A stretch of 64,000 nt of DNA, taken from positions 1,240,001 to 1,304,000 of the forward strand of contig NZ_AP024852.1 of NCBI RefSeq assembly GCF_024346715.1. The letters run 5' to 3'. The notes below the pieces were generated by a model, which was not told the origin of the DNA, ran no database searches, and was given only the letters and a program-made list of their open reading frames with translations. Both the position numbers and the translations under genes were made by a program. The first letter of the stretch is position 1. The number at the start of each line of letters is the position of its first letter. Positions 46,135 to 55,783 of this stretch are shown piece by piece. This DNA comes from Photobacterium swingsii (lineage in GTDB: Bacteria; Pseudomonadota; Gammaproteobacteria; Enterobacterales; Vibrionaceae).

Positions 46135-47304
46135 ATGCTTGAGCTGTTGTTCCTGTTACTCCCTATTGCCGCCGCTTATGGTTGGTATATGGGTAACAGG
46201 AACGCACAAAACGAACGACAAGAACAGTCTCATCACATGTCACGTCAATACGTGACAGGTTTGAACCTATTGCTTTCTGATCAGTCAGATAAAGCAGTAG
46301 ATGTGTTCATTGAGCTGCTTCAAGTTGACAGTGAAACAATCGATACCCACCTTGCACTTGGCAACCTTTTTCGAAGCCGAGGTGAGGTAGATCGTGCGAT
46401 TCGTATTCACCAAAACTTGATTGCTCGCCCAAACCTAACAATCGATCAACGTAATCTCGCGTTACAACAGTTAGCAAAAGACTACATGGCTGCTGGTTTC
46501 CTCGATCGAGCAGAAAAAATATTTCAGCAATTGCTTGATGAACCCGATCATCGTAAAGCGGCACTCCAACAGCTCCTCTCTATTTATCAGCAGACCCGTG
46601 AATGGGAAAATGCGATAGAGATGGCGACACAACTTGTAAAGATGGGTAAGACAAAGTTAAAGCATGATATTGCACATTACTGGTGTGAATTATCGATGTT
46701 GGAACTTGGTGCCCAAAATTCAGATAAAGCTAAGCAACACCTAAAAAAAGCATTATCTACCGATAAGAATTGTGTTCGAGCGACGATAGCGTCAGCGCGT
46801 ATTATGATCTCTGAAAAAGAATACAAATCTGCAGCGAAGCAATTAGAGCGAATTGCTGAACAAGATGTCGACTTTATTAGTGAAGGGTTACCTTTGTTGC
46901 TGCAATGCTATGAGGCAATGGGCAATGAAACGGCTTGGCTTAAATATCTGCAAAATTCGGTGGATCACAAAGCAGGTGCGACTGCAGAGTTGATGTTGGC
47001 TGATGAAATTTTCAAACATGAAGGCGCAGCACTTGCTCAGGCTTTCATGACTCGTCAATTAACTAAAAACCCAACCATGAAAGGCTTCTATCAATTGATG
47101 GACTATCACCTTGATGAGGCCGAAGAGGGGCGTGCTAAAGATAGCTTAACCTCGTTGCGTAAATTGGTGGGTGAACAACTTAAACTTAAACCGCACTATC
47201 GGTGCCGTAACTGTGGTTTTGCTACCCACTCTTTGTACTGGCAGTGCCCATCTTGTAAAAGTTGGGGAACAGTGAAGCCTATTCGCGGTTTGGATGGCGA
47301 GTAA
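46135..47304 (+). CDS. lapB: LapB (YciM) LPS assembly/regulatory TPR protein
   Basis: The 389-residue protein has an N-terminal membrane anchor (LELLFLLLPIAAAYGWYMG), several tetratricopeptide repeats (residues about 30-340) and a C-terminal rubredoxin-like zinc domain with CRNCGF and CPSCKSWG. In E. coli LapB regulates LpxC degradation by FtsH and so sets LPS output. In E. coli pyrF follows directly; here a large lipoprotein gene is inserted between them. Confidence 0.95.
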   Translation: MLELLFLLLPIAAAYGWYMGNRNAQNERQEQSHHMSRQYVTGLNLLLSDQSDKAVDVFIELLQVDSETIDTHLALGNLFRSRGEVDRAIRIHQNLIARPNLTIDQRNLALQQLAKDYMAAGFLDRAEKIFQQLLDEPDHRKAALQQLLSIYQQTREWENAIEMATQLVKMGKTKLKHDIAHYWCELSMLELGAQNSDKAKQHLKKALSTDKNCVRATIASARIMISEKEYKSAAKQLERIAEQDVDFISEGLPLLLQCYEAMGNETAWLKYLQNSVDHKAGATAELMLADEIFKHEGAALAQAFMTRQLTKNPTMKGFYQLMDYHLDEAEEGRAKDSLTSLRKLVGEQLKLKPHYRCRNCGFATHSLYWQCPSCKSWGTVKPIRGLDGE

Positions 47305-47377
47305 GACTAAATAATCCTTTTTATTTGTTCAATCAAAATAGAAGCAATTAAGTGCATCTTAATGCTTTGTAGTGTAT

Positions 47378-47408
47378 AAAAACACCGTATTTATTGTACG
47401 GTGTTTTT
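47378..47408 (+). terminator. Hairpin ending exactly at the start codon of the large lipoprotein gene
   Basis: AAAAACACCGTA (47378-47389), loop of seven, TACGGTGTTTTT (47397-47408): a perfect 12-bp inverted repeat ending in five Ts. It is positioned as the lapAB terminator, but the next base is the A of the ATG of the downstream gene (47409), so its second arm also covers that gene's ribosome-binding position. Confidence 0.85.
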
Positions 47409-50400
47409 ATGTTTGGTCGCATCTTAATTATATTTACTTTTATTTGTTTATTAATAGCTTGTGGTGGTGAATCATCAAGTTCATCCTCAACAGGAACAGG
47501 AACAGGAACAGGAACAGGAACAGGAACAGGAACAGGAACAGGAACAACAGGTGGTGGTTCTGGAGGCGGTACCCTGCCTGATAAACTCAATATTGCCGAT
47601 TACGAAACGTTACCACAGTCTTTCAAGACAACCGTAAGACGTAATGATCAGGTCTTACAAGTTACGCTTAATAAATTCTCCTTACGTCGCAAAGATACGG
47701 TCTTCTATCAATATGCGGCAGACAACCCCGCTGAAATTACGCCTTTAAGCTATACTCCGGAAGTTCGCAGTTACCGAGGACAAGTTGATTCTGAGCCAGA
47801 ATCAATGATTATCGGTTATGTGGATGGGGAGAATAATTTCTATGGTCGTGTTTTTTATGGAGGCCAGTTGGCTTGGGAAATCCCTTCAATACCCGTGCCG
47901 ACGAAGGTACAAAAAGGGCTACTCCTTAATAATGCAATCAATCGCTCTCCCGTCGATTTACAGCCAATAAAAGAGAACCATCAGCTTGGCGCACCATCGC
48001 TCTCTTCGCCTATTCCTAGCAAGGAGAGCTTTTATCTTCAGCTAGCAGAGATTACTTTTTTTGCCTCATTTGATAGTTACGACAAAATATTTAAGAAAAA
48101 GCTAAATAGTGCGATTGGTGGTATGGATTATGCTGCTAATTTGTTGGATTACGTGTTTGCTCGCGACGCACTTATTCGATTTAGTTATGCCGGTGGCTTG
48201 ATTGCGACCGCTAAGCCAAGTGGGTTGAGTGAAAATGAACAACAACAGCATTTGCGTACTAAGTTAGACAAAAAGTTTTCACTCTTTCATCGTTTCACCG
48301 GCCCTGCCAATAGTGGTGCGAATACGGGGTTAACGAGTTGGTGTGAATATAATAAATCCTTGTGGTGCACGCTTCATGAAGTAGGGCATGCATTTAATTT
48401 GGGTCACGATATTGGCCCTGAGTCTGTTGGTCTAATGGGGGCTATGGAACTGATCCCGACCAATAATATTTCGGTTGTTAAATCTTCTCCGGGGGCGATG
48501 AATGGCAAAATCGTTCCTGCAATGCAGTCGCGAATGAGCCCAAATGCCAACATTGATCACTTGGATGTTGAGCGTGATGGGCGAGGGCAAGTTAATGTCT
48601 TTGCAAATGACTTTGATGCTAACGGTAATTTATCTGGCGGCAAAGTGATGATTCGCGCGTTTGACCAGCGCTCGGCTCAAAACGCTCGTATTGCACATTT
48701 GGGGAATGGTGTTTTTGAATATGTCGCCCCGGTCGGTTTTGTGGGGGAAGATGAATTTAGTTACGTAATTGTTGATGATCAGGGTATGGCTGATCGCAGC
48801 GAAGTTCATGTGCGAGTGCTGTCGAAATCACGAATTGCTTATTATTCGCTAGATAACTACACAGTTCGGAAAAATTTAAAAACCGAAGATAACAAAGCCG
48901 CTGGTGATATTCATTTGTTGGTTAATCAAGCGGGAGGGGAACATTTTATCCGCAGAGTGACAAATTTGCCACGTTGGTCTTATGTCGGTTTAGCTCAGGA
49001 AATTTTGCGAGAAGGCGGTTACAACTTAGTCTTTGAAGAAAATGATGTAATGGCGAATAAAGACCATGTGCCTCATGATTTAGTACCAGGCCTGTCTAGC
49101 TATTCTGTATCGCTGACATTTACCCAAGATGGTGATTTTGTTTCTCATCGTGCTGATGGCAGCATGAGTCGCGGAAGCCAAGAAATTGCTATGGTTGGGC
49201 AAGGTAAACTAGATGAAGGGTTTGCATTGTCGTATTTCAATGGTAATACCCAGCGAGCTAATCATTCAGGTGAGCCGCTAAAGGGGCTCGGTTGGACTTT
49301 AGTGGGACGTCAATTCTTTACACAAAGTCACTTTCGTCAGCAGCCGCATATTGTTCATGCGTATGCCAAACCTGATGCTGTCGTGGTGAATGACAATAAA
49401 CCGCACAAAATTGTTTGGGTGGTCAACCGCGAAAACAACACAGTTACAACTTGGGTAGACAATAAAATTGTGCCGATGAAGTTGGCCAAGAGTGATACCG
49501 ATTTTTCTGACCATGTTACTTTACCTGATGGTTTTGCTGGTGTTTACCCTGGTGGTACGCATGGTTGGTATAGTTCGGGGCGTGATTGGTACTCCCAATA
49601 CGTTGGACCATGGTTTATGCGTCAGCTTAATGCGGGAGATACAACAATTTGGGAAGACGTGACTGACTTTGTTAGTCATAAATCGCGGGTTGATGATATT
49701 CAACTATACAGTTATGCGTTGAACGAACAAGAAGTTCGTGATTTTTACGAGGGCAAACAAAAAGCGTATTCCAATGCTCCACTCAATGGTAAATCGACAT
49801 CATGGCAAGACTTAACGTTACGCTGGAATAATAAAGGGGTCAAAGGTTATCGCTTAACTTGGGGATACCAAGCTGACTTAACTGTCTTTGAACAGCAACG
49901 TGATATGGGAATGGCAACAACAGTTCAGATCCTACCAGATCGTCAGCGGCCAGTACTGTATTGGCGCATAGATACACAATTTGCTGATGGCTGGGTAAAC
50001 GGGAATATTTGGAGCGTTGTAAATCCAGAAAAACAAGGCAAGCGATTAACGTTATCTTTTACTCAAGATGAACTTGATAGTAGTGATAAGGTAGATAGTC
50101 GTGCGTGGCCGATGAATGTATCGAAGTTGATTGAAGGGGTACAAGTCACTGTTACTGGCCAGCATCATCGCAACGAACCGTCACAACTTATCTTACGAGG
50201 TCATGGAACGGCACTTTCTGTAACCAGCCATGGTGAACTATTTTCTCAAGCCGTAGTGCGTCTTGGGTCTGAAGATGCTTATAAGCAAGGGCATTTTAAG
50301 ATCCAGTATCGTGATGGCGCGAATTGGGTTGATGGGCTGGTGCTTTATAAAAACGGGGTTGCAACCAGTTTTAACATCAATGGTGACTTTTCCAGAAAGC

Positions 50401-50582
50401 CTGGGGTTGCTAACGGTAATGGTCGAGGGAGTGGACGTGATCGTTATAAAGCCACAGACACCGAGTACTATCAGAGTTATTCCGTCGTATTTCCCTCAGG
50501 AACCAATGAGGTTCGTTTTGTAACTGAAGGTAAGCCGGGAACTGCTGTAGTGTTAGATTATTTGGAACTGTTTTCTCAGTAA
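47409..50582 (+). CDS. Large multidomain lipoprotein with metzincin-type zinc protease motif
   Basis: The 1057-residue surface protein has a lipoprotein signal (MFGRILIIFTFICLLIAC, Cys18), a Ser run and a (Thr-Gly)9 linker. A protease-like domain (about 200-360) follows with HEVGHAFNLGHD (His323, Glu324, His327, His333) and a Met-turn-like VGLMGAM ten residues later. The motif is HExxHxxNxxHD, with Asn where metzincins usually have Gly. Next are a cadherin-like/Big-type domain (about 385-470), a LamG/concanavalin-like region (about 560-765) and a C-terminal beta-rich carbohydrate-binding-like domain. The family is not assigned. The earlier in-frame TTG (47394) is rejected. It sits between lapB and pyrF without partners. 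Confidence 0.8.
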   Translation: MFGRILIIFTFICLLIACGGESSSSSSTGTGTGTGTGTGTGTGTGTTGGGSGGGTLPDKLNIADYETLPQSFKTTVRRNDQVLQVTLNKFSLRRKDTVFYQYAADNPAEITPLSYTPEVRSYRGQVDSEPESMIIGYVDGENNFYGRVFYGGQLAWEIPSIPVPTKVQKGLLLNNAINRSPVDLQPIKENHQLGAPSLSSPIPSKESFYLQLAEITFFASFDSYDKIFKKKLNSAIGGMDYAANLLDYVFARDALIRFSYAGGLIATAKPSGLSENEQQQHLRTKLDKKFSLFHRFTGPANSGANTGLTSWCEYNKSLWCTLHEVGHAFNLGHDIGPESVGLMGAMELIPTNNISVVKSSPGAMNGKIVPAMQSRMSPNANIDHLDVERDGRGQVNVFANDFDANGNLSGGKVMIRAFDQRSAQNARIAHLGNGVFEYVAPVGFVGEDEFSYVIVDDQGMADRSEVHVRVLSKSRIAYYSLDNYTVRKNLKTEDNKAAGDIHLLVNQAGGEHFIRRVTNLPRWSYVGLAQEILREGGYNLVFEENDVMANKDHVPHDLVPGLSSYSVSLTFTQDGDFVSHRADGSMSRGSQEIAMVGQGKLDEGFALSYFNGNTQRANHSGEPLKGLGWTLVGRQFFTQSHFRQQPHIVHAYAKPDAVVVNDNKPHKIVWVVNRENNTVTTWVDNKIVPMKLAKSDTDFSDHVTLPDGFAGVYPGGTHGWYSSGRDWYSQYVGPWFMRQLNAGDTTIWEDVTDFVSHKSRVDDIQLYSYALNEQEVRDFYEGKQKAYSNAPLNGKSTSWQDLTLRWNNKGVKGYRLTWGYQADLTVFEQQRDMGMATTVQILPDRQRPVLYWRIDTQFADGWVNGNIWSVVNPEKQGKRLTLSFTQDELDSSDKVDSRAWPMNVSKLIEGVQVTVTGQHHRNEPSQLILRGHGTALSVTSHGELFSQAVVRLGSEDAYKQGHFKIQYRDGANWVDGLVLYKNGVATSFNINGDFSRKPGVANGNGRGSGRDRYKATDTEYYQSYSVVFPSGTNEVRFVTEGKPGTAVVLDYLELFSQ
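47489..47546 (+). repeat. Hexanucleotide microsatellite (AACAGG)9 coding a Thr-Gly linker
   Basis: Nine perfect copies of AACAGG (47489-47542) and a partial tenth encode alternating Thr-Gly between the lipid anchor and the first folded domain. The unit is a multiple of three, so slippage would change linker length without breaking the frame. Confidence 0.93.
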
Positions 50583-50737
50583 GGTAAACGTTTAGTGGCG
50601 CTAGTTTAGTGCCACTTTTGTTGTAATTGTAATGAAATGCAGATAAGGGCTCGATAAATTACAATTTTCATGTAAAATCCTGACCCCAGTTCAGCATTGC
50701 TGAATTGGATTGAACATATAACTTAGCAGGAGATGCC

Positions 50738-51433
50738 ATGTTAGACCCAAAAGTGATTGTCGCTCTCGACTACCCAAAACTAGATGATGCGTTAGCCTTT
50801 GTTGATCGTATCGAACCGGGAAGTTGTCGACTGAAAGTTGGCAAAGAGATGTTTACTTATTTTGGCCCTGACTTTGTGCGTAAACTGCATGATCGGGGCC
50901 ATTCTGTATTTCTAGATCTGAAATTTCATGACATCCCGAACACTTGTTCTCGCGCTGTTGCAGCAGCTGCCGATATAGGTGTGTGGATGGTCAATGTTCA
51001 CGCCAGTGGTGGCGAGCGCATGATGGCCGCATCGCGCGAAATTCTAGAGCCTTATGGAAAAGATCGCCCACTATTGATTGCTGTAACTGTACTAACAAGT
51101 ATGGAAGCGTCTGATCTTGCTGGTATTGGTATCCAATGTGAGCCACAAGAGCATGTACTAAATCTTGCGAATTTGACGAAGAACAGCGGCTTAGACGGTG
51201 TTGTTTGTTCAGCGCAAGAAGCATCAATGCTAAAAGCTAATCTCGGTCAAGAATTTAAGCTAATTACTCCTGGTATTCGTCCAGTTGGCAGTGCTGCTGG
51301 TGATCAACGACGTGTAATGACGCCAGTGGAAGCCGTACAAGCAGGTTCTGACTACCTTGTGATTGGCCGTCCTATTACTAAAGCTGCCGATCCTGCTGCA
51401 GTACTTGCAGAAATTAATGCATCGCTAGCGTAA
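50738..51433 (+). CDS. pyrF: Orotidine 5'-phosphate decarboxylase
   Basis: The 231-residue barrel enzyme makes UMP from OMP. The catalytic [12 protein letters not shown] (Asp-x-Lys...Asp) is at about residues 60-71; LKVGKEMF and [20 protein letters not shown] (phosphate loop) are present. Length matches the family and CAGGAG precedes the ATG. It lies beyond the inserted lipoprotein gene and has its own terminator. Confidence 0.97.
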   Translation: MLDPKVIVALDYPKLDDALAFVDRIEPGSCRLKVGKEMFTYFGPDFVRKLHDRGHSVFLDLKFHDIPNTCSRAVAAAADIGVWMVNVHASGGERMMAASREILEPYGKDRPLLIAVTVLTSMEASDLAGIGIQCEPQEHVLNLANLTKNSGLDGVVCSAQEASMLKANLGQEFKLITPGIRPVGSAAGDQRRVMTPVEAVQAGSDYLVIGRPITKAADPAAVLAEINASLA

Positions 51434-51460
51434 CTCGCTTTCTCTGCTAAATTTACGCTG

Positions 51461-51489
51461 ACGGCTCACAGTAATGTGGGCCGTTTTTG
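51461..51489 (+). terminator. pyrF terminator
   Basis: ACGGCTCACA (51461-51470), loop GTAA, TGTGGGCCGT (51475-51484) with one G.T pair, then a T tract. Confidence 0.88.
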
Positions 51490-51587
51490 TATTTGATTAA
51501 CAATAATTAGAATTTATATTTGTAGCTTATCTATGGTGTGTGTCAAAATATCGTCATTCTTTTTAGCGATATAAGTGACTGGTAAAC

Positions 51588-52097
51588 ATGATTAAAAGTA
51601 GTGATGTTCGAGGATTTACCTTGATTGAACTAGTCATTGTTATCGTTATTCTCGGCATTGTAGCCGTTACTGCCGCACCTCGTTTCCTTGATTTACAACA
51701 CGATGCTCGTAAAGCGACATTGGCAGGAATGAAAGCCGCAATGGCATCCGCCTCTGAGCAAGTTTATGCTAAATCGATAATCACTGGCCTTGATAGATCA
51801 CCATCGGGTGCAGTCGCGATGAACGGCCGCTCGATAGAAGTCATTTATGGTTATCCAAAGAACCAATATAAAGATGTTTGGAGTGAATTATTGGTGGGGG
51901 AATTCGGGGAAGTGCCGTATCAAGACGCTAGCAAATATGAGTGGATGTGGCATAACCCAAGCCCAACCAAAGATGGTTTGTATATCATGCCGAGAAATTT
52001 TACGAATAAAAAACAGAACTGCTATGTGATGTATCGTCCGCCAACATCGAATACCACCACTAACTACACGTTAGAAATGGTGGATACGGGCTGCTAA
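51588..52097 (+). CDS. Orphan type IV pilin-like (MSHA-type) protein
   Basis: The 169-residue protein has a class III prepilin signal: a short charged leader (MIKSSDVRG), cleavage site G/F, then FTLIELVIVIVILGIVAVTA with Glu at +5. The rest resembles MSHA-like pilins, with PRFLDLQHDARKATLAGMKAAMASA and a Cys pair near the C-terminus (QNCYVMY and the terminal DTGC) that could form the D-loop disulfide. No assembly genes are nearby, so it would depend on pilus machinery elsewhere. It is convergent with the sap operon. Confidence 0.87.
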   Translation: MIKSSDVRGFTLIELVIVIVILGIVAVTAAPRFLDLQHDARKATLAGMKAAMASASEQVYAKSIITGLDRSPSGAVAMNGRSIEVIYGYPKNQYKDVWSELLVGEFGEVPYQDASKYEWMWHNPSPTKDGLYIMPRNFTNKKQNCYVMYRPPTSNTTTNYTLEMVDTGC

Positions 52098-52122
52098 TTA
52101 ACAGCCCATAGCTTAATCTCAT

Positions 52123-52947
52123 TTAGCAGCAAATCTTAGGTGTTGCGCCACTAATACGGCTACTGCGATCGTGTGAAGGCGCAGCAAAGTGACTGTCTAA
52201 TAGCTTCTGTGTTAAAGGATGCTGAGGATTACTGAACACATCGGCTGTTTTACCTGATTCTACAACTTCCCCTTCATGCATAACCATGACCTTATCGGTA
52301 AAGTGTTTAATCACGCCCATATGCTGTGATACATAAATATATGACAGTCCCATCTCTTCTTGTAGCTCAAACAGCAGGTTAATGATCTGCGATCGCATCG
52401 ACATATCTAAACCATTTAATGCTTCATCAGCCACAATAATACAAGGCTGTAAGATTAAAGCACGGGCTAAAGAGACACGTTGCTTTTGTCCTGTTGCCAG
52501 CATTTGAGGGTAAAAATAAGCATGTTCTGGTAATAAGCCAACACGTTTTAAGGTGTCCATAATACGACGTTCACGAGCTTGTGGCGTCATATTGGTATTT
52601 CGCTTTAATGGACCTTCAAGGATCTTTCCGATCTGAATGCGCGGGTTAAGCGAGGTGTTCGGATCTTGGAAAATCATTCGGATCAATTTACAGCGGGTCT
52701 GAAAATCGTTCGGCGAAAGCGTATCGCCGTTTACTCGAATAATCCCTTCGGTGGGTTCGACAACACCCGCTAGCATTTTTGCGAGTGTTGATTTGCCTGA
52801 ACCATTCTCGCCCATGAATGCCATGGTTTCACCCGCTTCTAACGAAAATGAAACAGGTTTAACGGCTTCAATAGTGCGTCGACGAAACAAGCCTGAACGG
52901 TAGTGATAATCTTTTTTTAAGTTTTCAACTTCGAGTAAAGCACTCAT
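52123..52947 (-). CDS. sapF: Peptide ABC transporter ATPase SapF
   Basis: The 274-residue ATPase has Walker [10 protein letters not shown], the signature region [15 protein letters not shown] (LATGQ in place of LSGGQ) and Walker [14 protein letters not shown]. It is the second ATPase of the Sap (peptide/putrescine) importer, implicated in antimicrobial peptide resistance and, in E. coli, linked to putrescine export and Trk potassium uptake. Its start overlaps the sapD stop by 4 bp and it is the last gene of sapABCDF. Confidence 0.93.
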   Translation of the reverse strand: MSALLEVENLKKDYHYRSGLFRRRTIEAVKPVSFSLEAGETMAFMGENGSGKSTLAKMLAGVVEPTEGIIRVNGDTLSPNDFQTRCKLIRMIFQDPNTSLNPRIQIGKILEGPLKRNTNMTPQARERRIMDTLKRVGLLPEHAYFYPQMLATGQKQRVSLARALILQPCIIVADEALNGLDMSMRSQIINLLFELQEEMGLSYIYVSQHMGVIKHFTDKVMVMHEGEVVESGKTADVFSNPQHPLTQKLLDSHFAAPSHDRSSRISGATPKICC

Positions 52948-53942
52948 TTGTTACCGTCCTCCATGTTTAGCGGAAAGTGGCAGCTAAACTTATGGTTTTT
53001 AATTTTTCTACGCTTAGGTACTTCGACGCATTTACGTTGTGCATGTGGGCAACGAGGGCCCAATCGACAACCTATCGGTAAGTGTTGTAGCGGTGGAATC
53101 GAGCCCGCTAGGGTTTCAAGCTTACTTTTGTGCGGAATATCCTGACTGAAATCAGGCATAGCACGCAAAAGTGCTTCTGTATACGGGTGATGTGGTGATT
53201 CAATTAATTGCTTTCGGCTACCTGATTCGACAGATTGCCCACAATACATCACGGTAATTCGATCTGCCCACTGAGTTACCAGTGTTAAATCATGGCTTAC
53301 GAGTAGGATTGTTGTGTTGCCGAGTTGATTCATCCGACTCAATAAGCGAAATATTTGCGCCTGAGTAATAGGGTCAAGATCATTGGTTGGTTCATCTGCA
53401 ATCAACAAACGGGGACGGTTCGCTATCGCCATCGCAATCATGACTTTCTGACATTCACCATCCGTTAATTCATACGGATAGCTGTGCATGACACGCTTAT
53501 GTTCTTTAATACCGACTTTGTGCAGTAGGGCAATGGCTTGTTTTTGACGCCAACCAAAACGTTGCCACCATTTACCATTAAATGATGATGACGGGATCGC
53601 TTCTTCTAGCTGTTCACCAACAGGTTCTGAAGGGTCTAAGCACGATGACGGTTCTTGGAAGATCATTGCGATCTCACGGCCAACAATCTTTCTGCGTTCA
53701 CGTGGCGTAAGTGCCAGTAGGTCGATATTACCAAGGCGTAAACGGTCAGCACTGATGCGCCAGTTATCTTTACTGACACCAGCAATCGCTTTCGCTACTA
53801 GGCTTTTACCTGAGCCCGACTCGCCAACAAGGCCTCGAATTTCACCTTCATTTAGCGTTAAGCTCATACGATCAACCGCTTTCACCATACCTTGAGGGGT
53901 ATCGATTTCGATCGTTAGATTACGTATATCCAGTAATGGCAT
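52944..53942 (-). CDS. sapD: Peptide ABC transporter ATPase SapD
   Basis: The 332-residue ATPase has Walker [15 protein letters not shown], signature [16 protein letters not shown] and Walker [15 protein letters not shown]-terminal oligopeptide-ABC extension with a Cys cluster ([14 protein letters not shown]) is typical of DppD/OppD-type ATPases, where similar cysteines hold a 4Fe-4S cluster. The start abuts the end of sapC. Confidence 0.94.
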   Translation of the reverse strand: MPLLDIRNLTIEIDTPQGMVKAVDRMSLTLNEGEIRGLVGESGSGKSLVAKAIAGVSKDNWRISADRLRLGNIDLLALTPRERRKIVGREIAMIFQEPSSCLDPSEPVGEQLEEAIPSSSFNGKWWQRFGWRQKQAIALLHKVGIKEHKRVMHSYPYELTDGECQKVMIAMAIANRPRLLIADEPTNDLDPITQAQIFRLLSRMNQLGNTTILLVSHDLTLVTQWADRITVMYCGQSVESGSRKQLIESPHHPYTEALLRAMPDFSQDIPHKSKLETLAGSIPPLQHLPIGCRLGPRCPHAQRKCVEVPKRRKIKNHKFSCHFPLNMEDGNK

Positions 53943-54829
53943 TAGTCTATCCCCGCATTTAAGGCTTGGCGGAGTCCTTCACCAACTAAGTTTACAATTA
54001 AGACACTGAACATAATAGCCAGACCCGGTAAGGTTACTGTCCAAGGTGCAAGGTAAATTAACTCAACGGAATCACCGAGCATGGCTCCCCATTCTGATGA
54101 TGGTGCTTGGGCGCCTAACCCCAGAAAACCCAAGGCTGCGATATCTAAAATGGCGATAGAGATAGCACGTGTTATTTCCGTGGTAATCGTGGTTAGAATG
54201 TTCGGTAAAATTGAGTGGTACAGCAGATAGAAATTATTTGCACCATCAAGGCGAGCGGCAATGATGTAATCTTTTTCTACTTCGTTGTGTACCGCTGTGT
54301 AAATGGCGCGGATAAAGCGTGGGATCAGCGCAAGCCAAATGGCGAGTAAAATATTGGTTTCTCCCGGCCCCATGTAGGCAACCACAATAATGGCCAGCAA
54401 TAGGGAAGGAATGGAAAGGACGGTATCTAGAATATGGTTAAGGAAGCTAGATTTTAAGCCTCGGGTCATTCCAGCTAGCACACCAATAATGATACCTATC
54501 ACACTAGAGGCAAATGCGACCAATAATGCATAACCAAACGTAAGCTGTGAGCCAATAAGCAAACGACTTAGAATATCGCGGCCGAGATCATCGGTACCAA
54601 AGAAAAACTCAACATGGCCAGACTGATCCCACGATGGTGGCATCAATAACTCGCCTACCTGAACGTGAGGAAGGTAGGGGGCAAGCCAGCGTGAGCTTAT
54701 TGTTAGTAATAAGGTTAAGACTAAACACCATAAGCCAAACATCGCTAAAGAGTTGCTACGAAAATCTTGGCGAGAACGCTCCCATTGGGTTGGGATTTTC
54801 TGTTCCTGATAAATATTATTTGATGGCAT
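53942..54829 (-). CDS. sapC: Peptide ABC transporter permease SapC
   Basis: The 295-residue DppC-like permease has an N-terminal membrane helix, a periplasmic segment and the permease core with EAA-type loop ([22 protein letters not shown]). [25 protein letters not shown] is the DppC signature. It pairs with SapB, whose coding end it overlaps by 14 bp. Confidence 0.94.
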   Translation of the reverse strand: MPSNNIYQEQKIPTQWERSRQDFRSNSLAMFGLWCLVLTLLLTISSRWLAPYLPHVQVGELLMPPSWDQSGHVEFFFGTDDLGRDILSRLLIGSQLTFGYALLVAFASSVIGIIIGVLAGMTRGLKSSFLNHILDTVLSIPSLLLAIIVVAYMGPGETNILLAIWLALIPRFIRAIYTAVHNEVEKDYIIAARLDGANNFYLLYHSILPNILTTITTEITRAISIAILDIAALGFLGLGAQAPSSEWGAMLGDSVELIYLAPWTVTLPGLAIMFSVLIVNLVGEGLRQALNAGID

Positions 54830-55778
54830 ACCATTCCTTCCGTGCTAGGGGGTTTATTGCCGCGCCCGCTAAGTCAGAGAAGATGTTGGCAATAAGAATG
54901 AAACTTGCCACTGTAATTACACCAGCTTGAATAGCTACATAGTTTTGATCTGAGATTGCATCTAATAACCAACGGCCAATTCCCGGCCAGTTGAAAATTG
55001 ATTCAGTCAGCATGGCGAAAGTCATCATGGTTGAAAACTGCATACCGAGTTTAGGAATGATAGGTGGAATCGCATTTTTCCTCACATGACGAATGATGAT
55101 TTCAAATGTGGATAAACCTTTGGTGTGCGCTACTTTGATATAGTTTTGGGTCATCACTTCAGCGACCGATGCACGCGTTAGGCGGATTACCTCCGTTGTT
55201 GGTGCCATAGCAAGCACCAATGTTGGTAATACGAGGTGACGAATGACGTCGACTAACGCTTCTGCACGATAAGGCTTTTCTGACAATAAGACATCCACAA
55301 TCGCAAAGCCTGTGACATGCTGGATTTCATATAACAAACTGTGACGCCCAGCAACGGGCAGCCAGCCTAAGTTAAGTGAAAATAATAAAATTAGCAGCAT
55401 TGCCAGCCAAAAAAGAGGGATGGAGTAGCCCACTAACGCCAGTGATGAAATGATGGTATCGACAGGGCGACCTTGGCGTACCCCCGCCAGTGTGCCAAGC
55501 GGTATGCCCACAACCAGTGATAGGCCAAACGCAAAGAAGCATAACTCTAAGGTAGCAGGAAAAACAGTGAGTACTTCCTGCAAAATAGGGGTGCCATTTT
55601 GATTTAACCCTAAGTTGCCTGAGAGTAAATTTTCAATATAGATGAGCCAACCACTCCAAAAGGGTTGGTTACTCCATAGCGATGTTTGATCGAGGCGCAA
55701 AATGCTGAAGCCGATCATGGTTAATATCGCGAGCGTAATAATAAAAAGATTAAGCCGACGGATTGTATAAATAAACAT
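54816..55778 (-). CDS. sapB: Peptide ABC transporter permease SapB
   Basis: The 320-residue DppB-like permease starts MFIYTIRRLNLFIITLAILTMIGFS and has about six membrane helices and an EAA loop (HTKGLSTFEIIIRHVRKNAIPPIIPKLG). It forms the membrane channel with SapC. It begins 5 bp after sapA. Confidence 0.94.
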   Translation of the reverse strand: MFIYTIRRLNLFIITLAILTMIGFSILRLDQTSLWSNQPFWSGWLIYIENLLSGNLGLNQNGTPILQEVLTVFPATLELCFFAFGLSLVVGIPLGTLAGVRQGRPVDTIISSLALVGYSIPLFWLAMLLILLFSLNLGWLPVAGRHSLLYEIQHVTGFAIVDVLLSEKPYRAEALVDVIRHLVLPTLVLAMAPTTEVIRLTRASVAEVMTQNYIKVAHTKGLSTFEIIIRHVRKNAIPPIIPKLGMQFSTMMTFAMLTESIFNWPGIGRWLLDAISDQNYVAIQAGVITVASFILIANIFSDLAGAAINPLARKEWYAIK

Positions 55779-55783
55779 GGTAA

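Noticed and set aside
47348..47590. Minus-strand ORF with a Pro-Val repeat
   Set aside because: It is the antisense reading of the AACAGG microsatellite in the lipoprotein gene; no ribosome site and no family resemblance.
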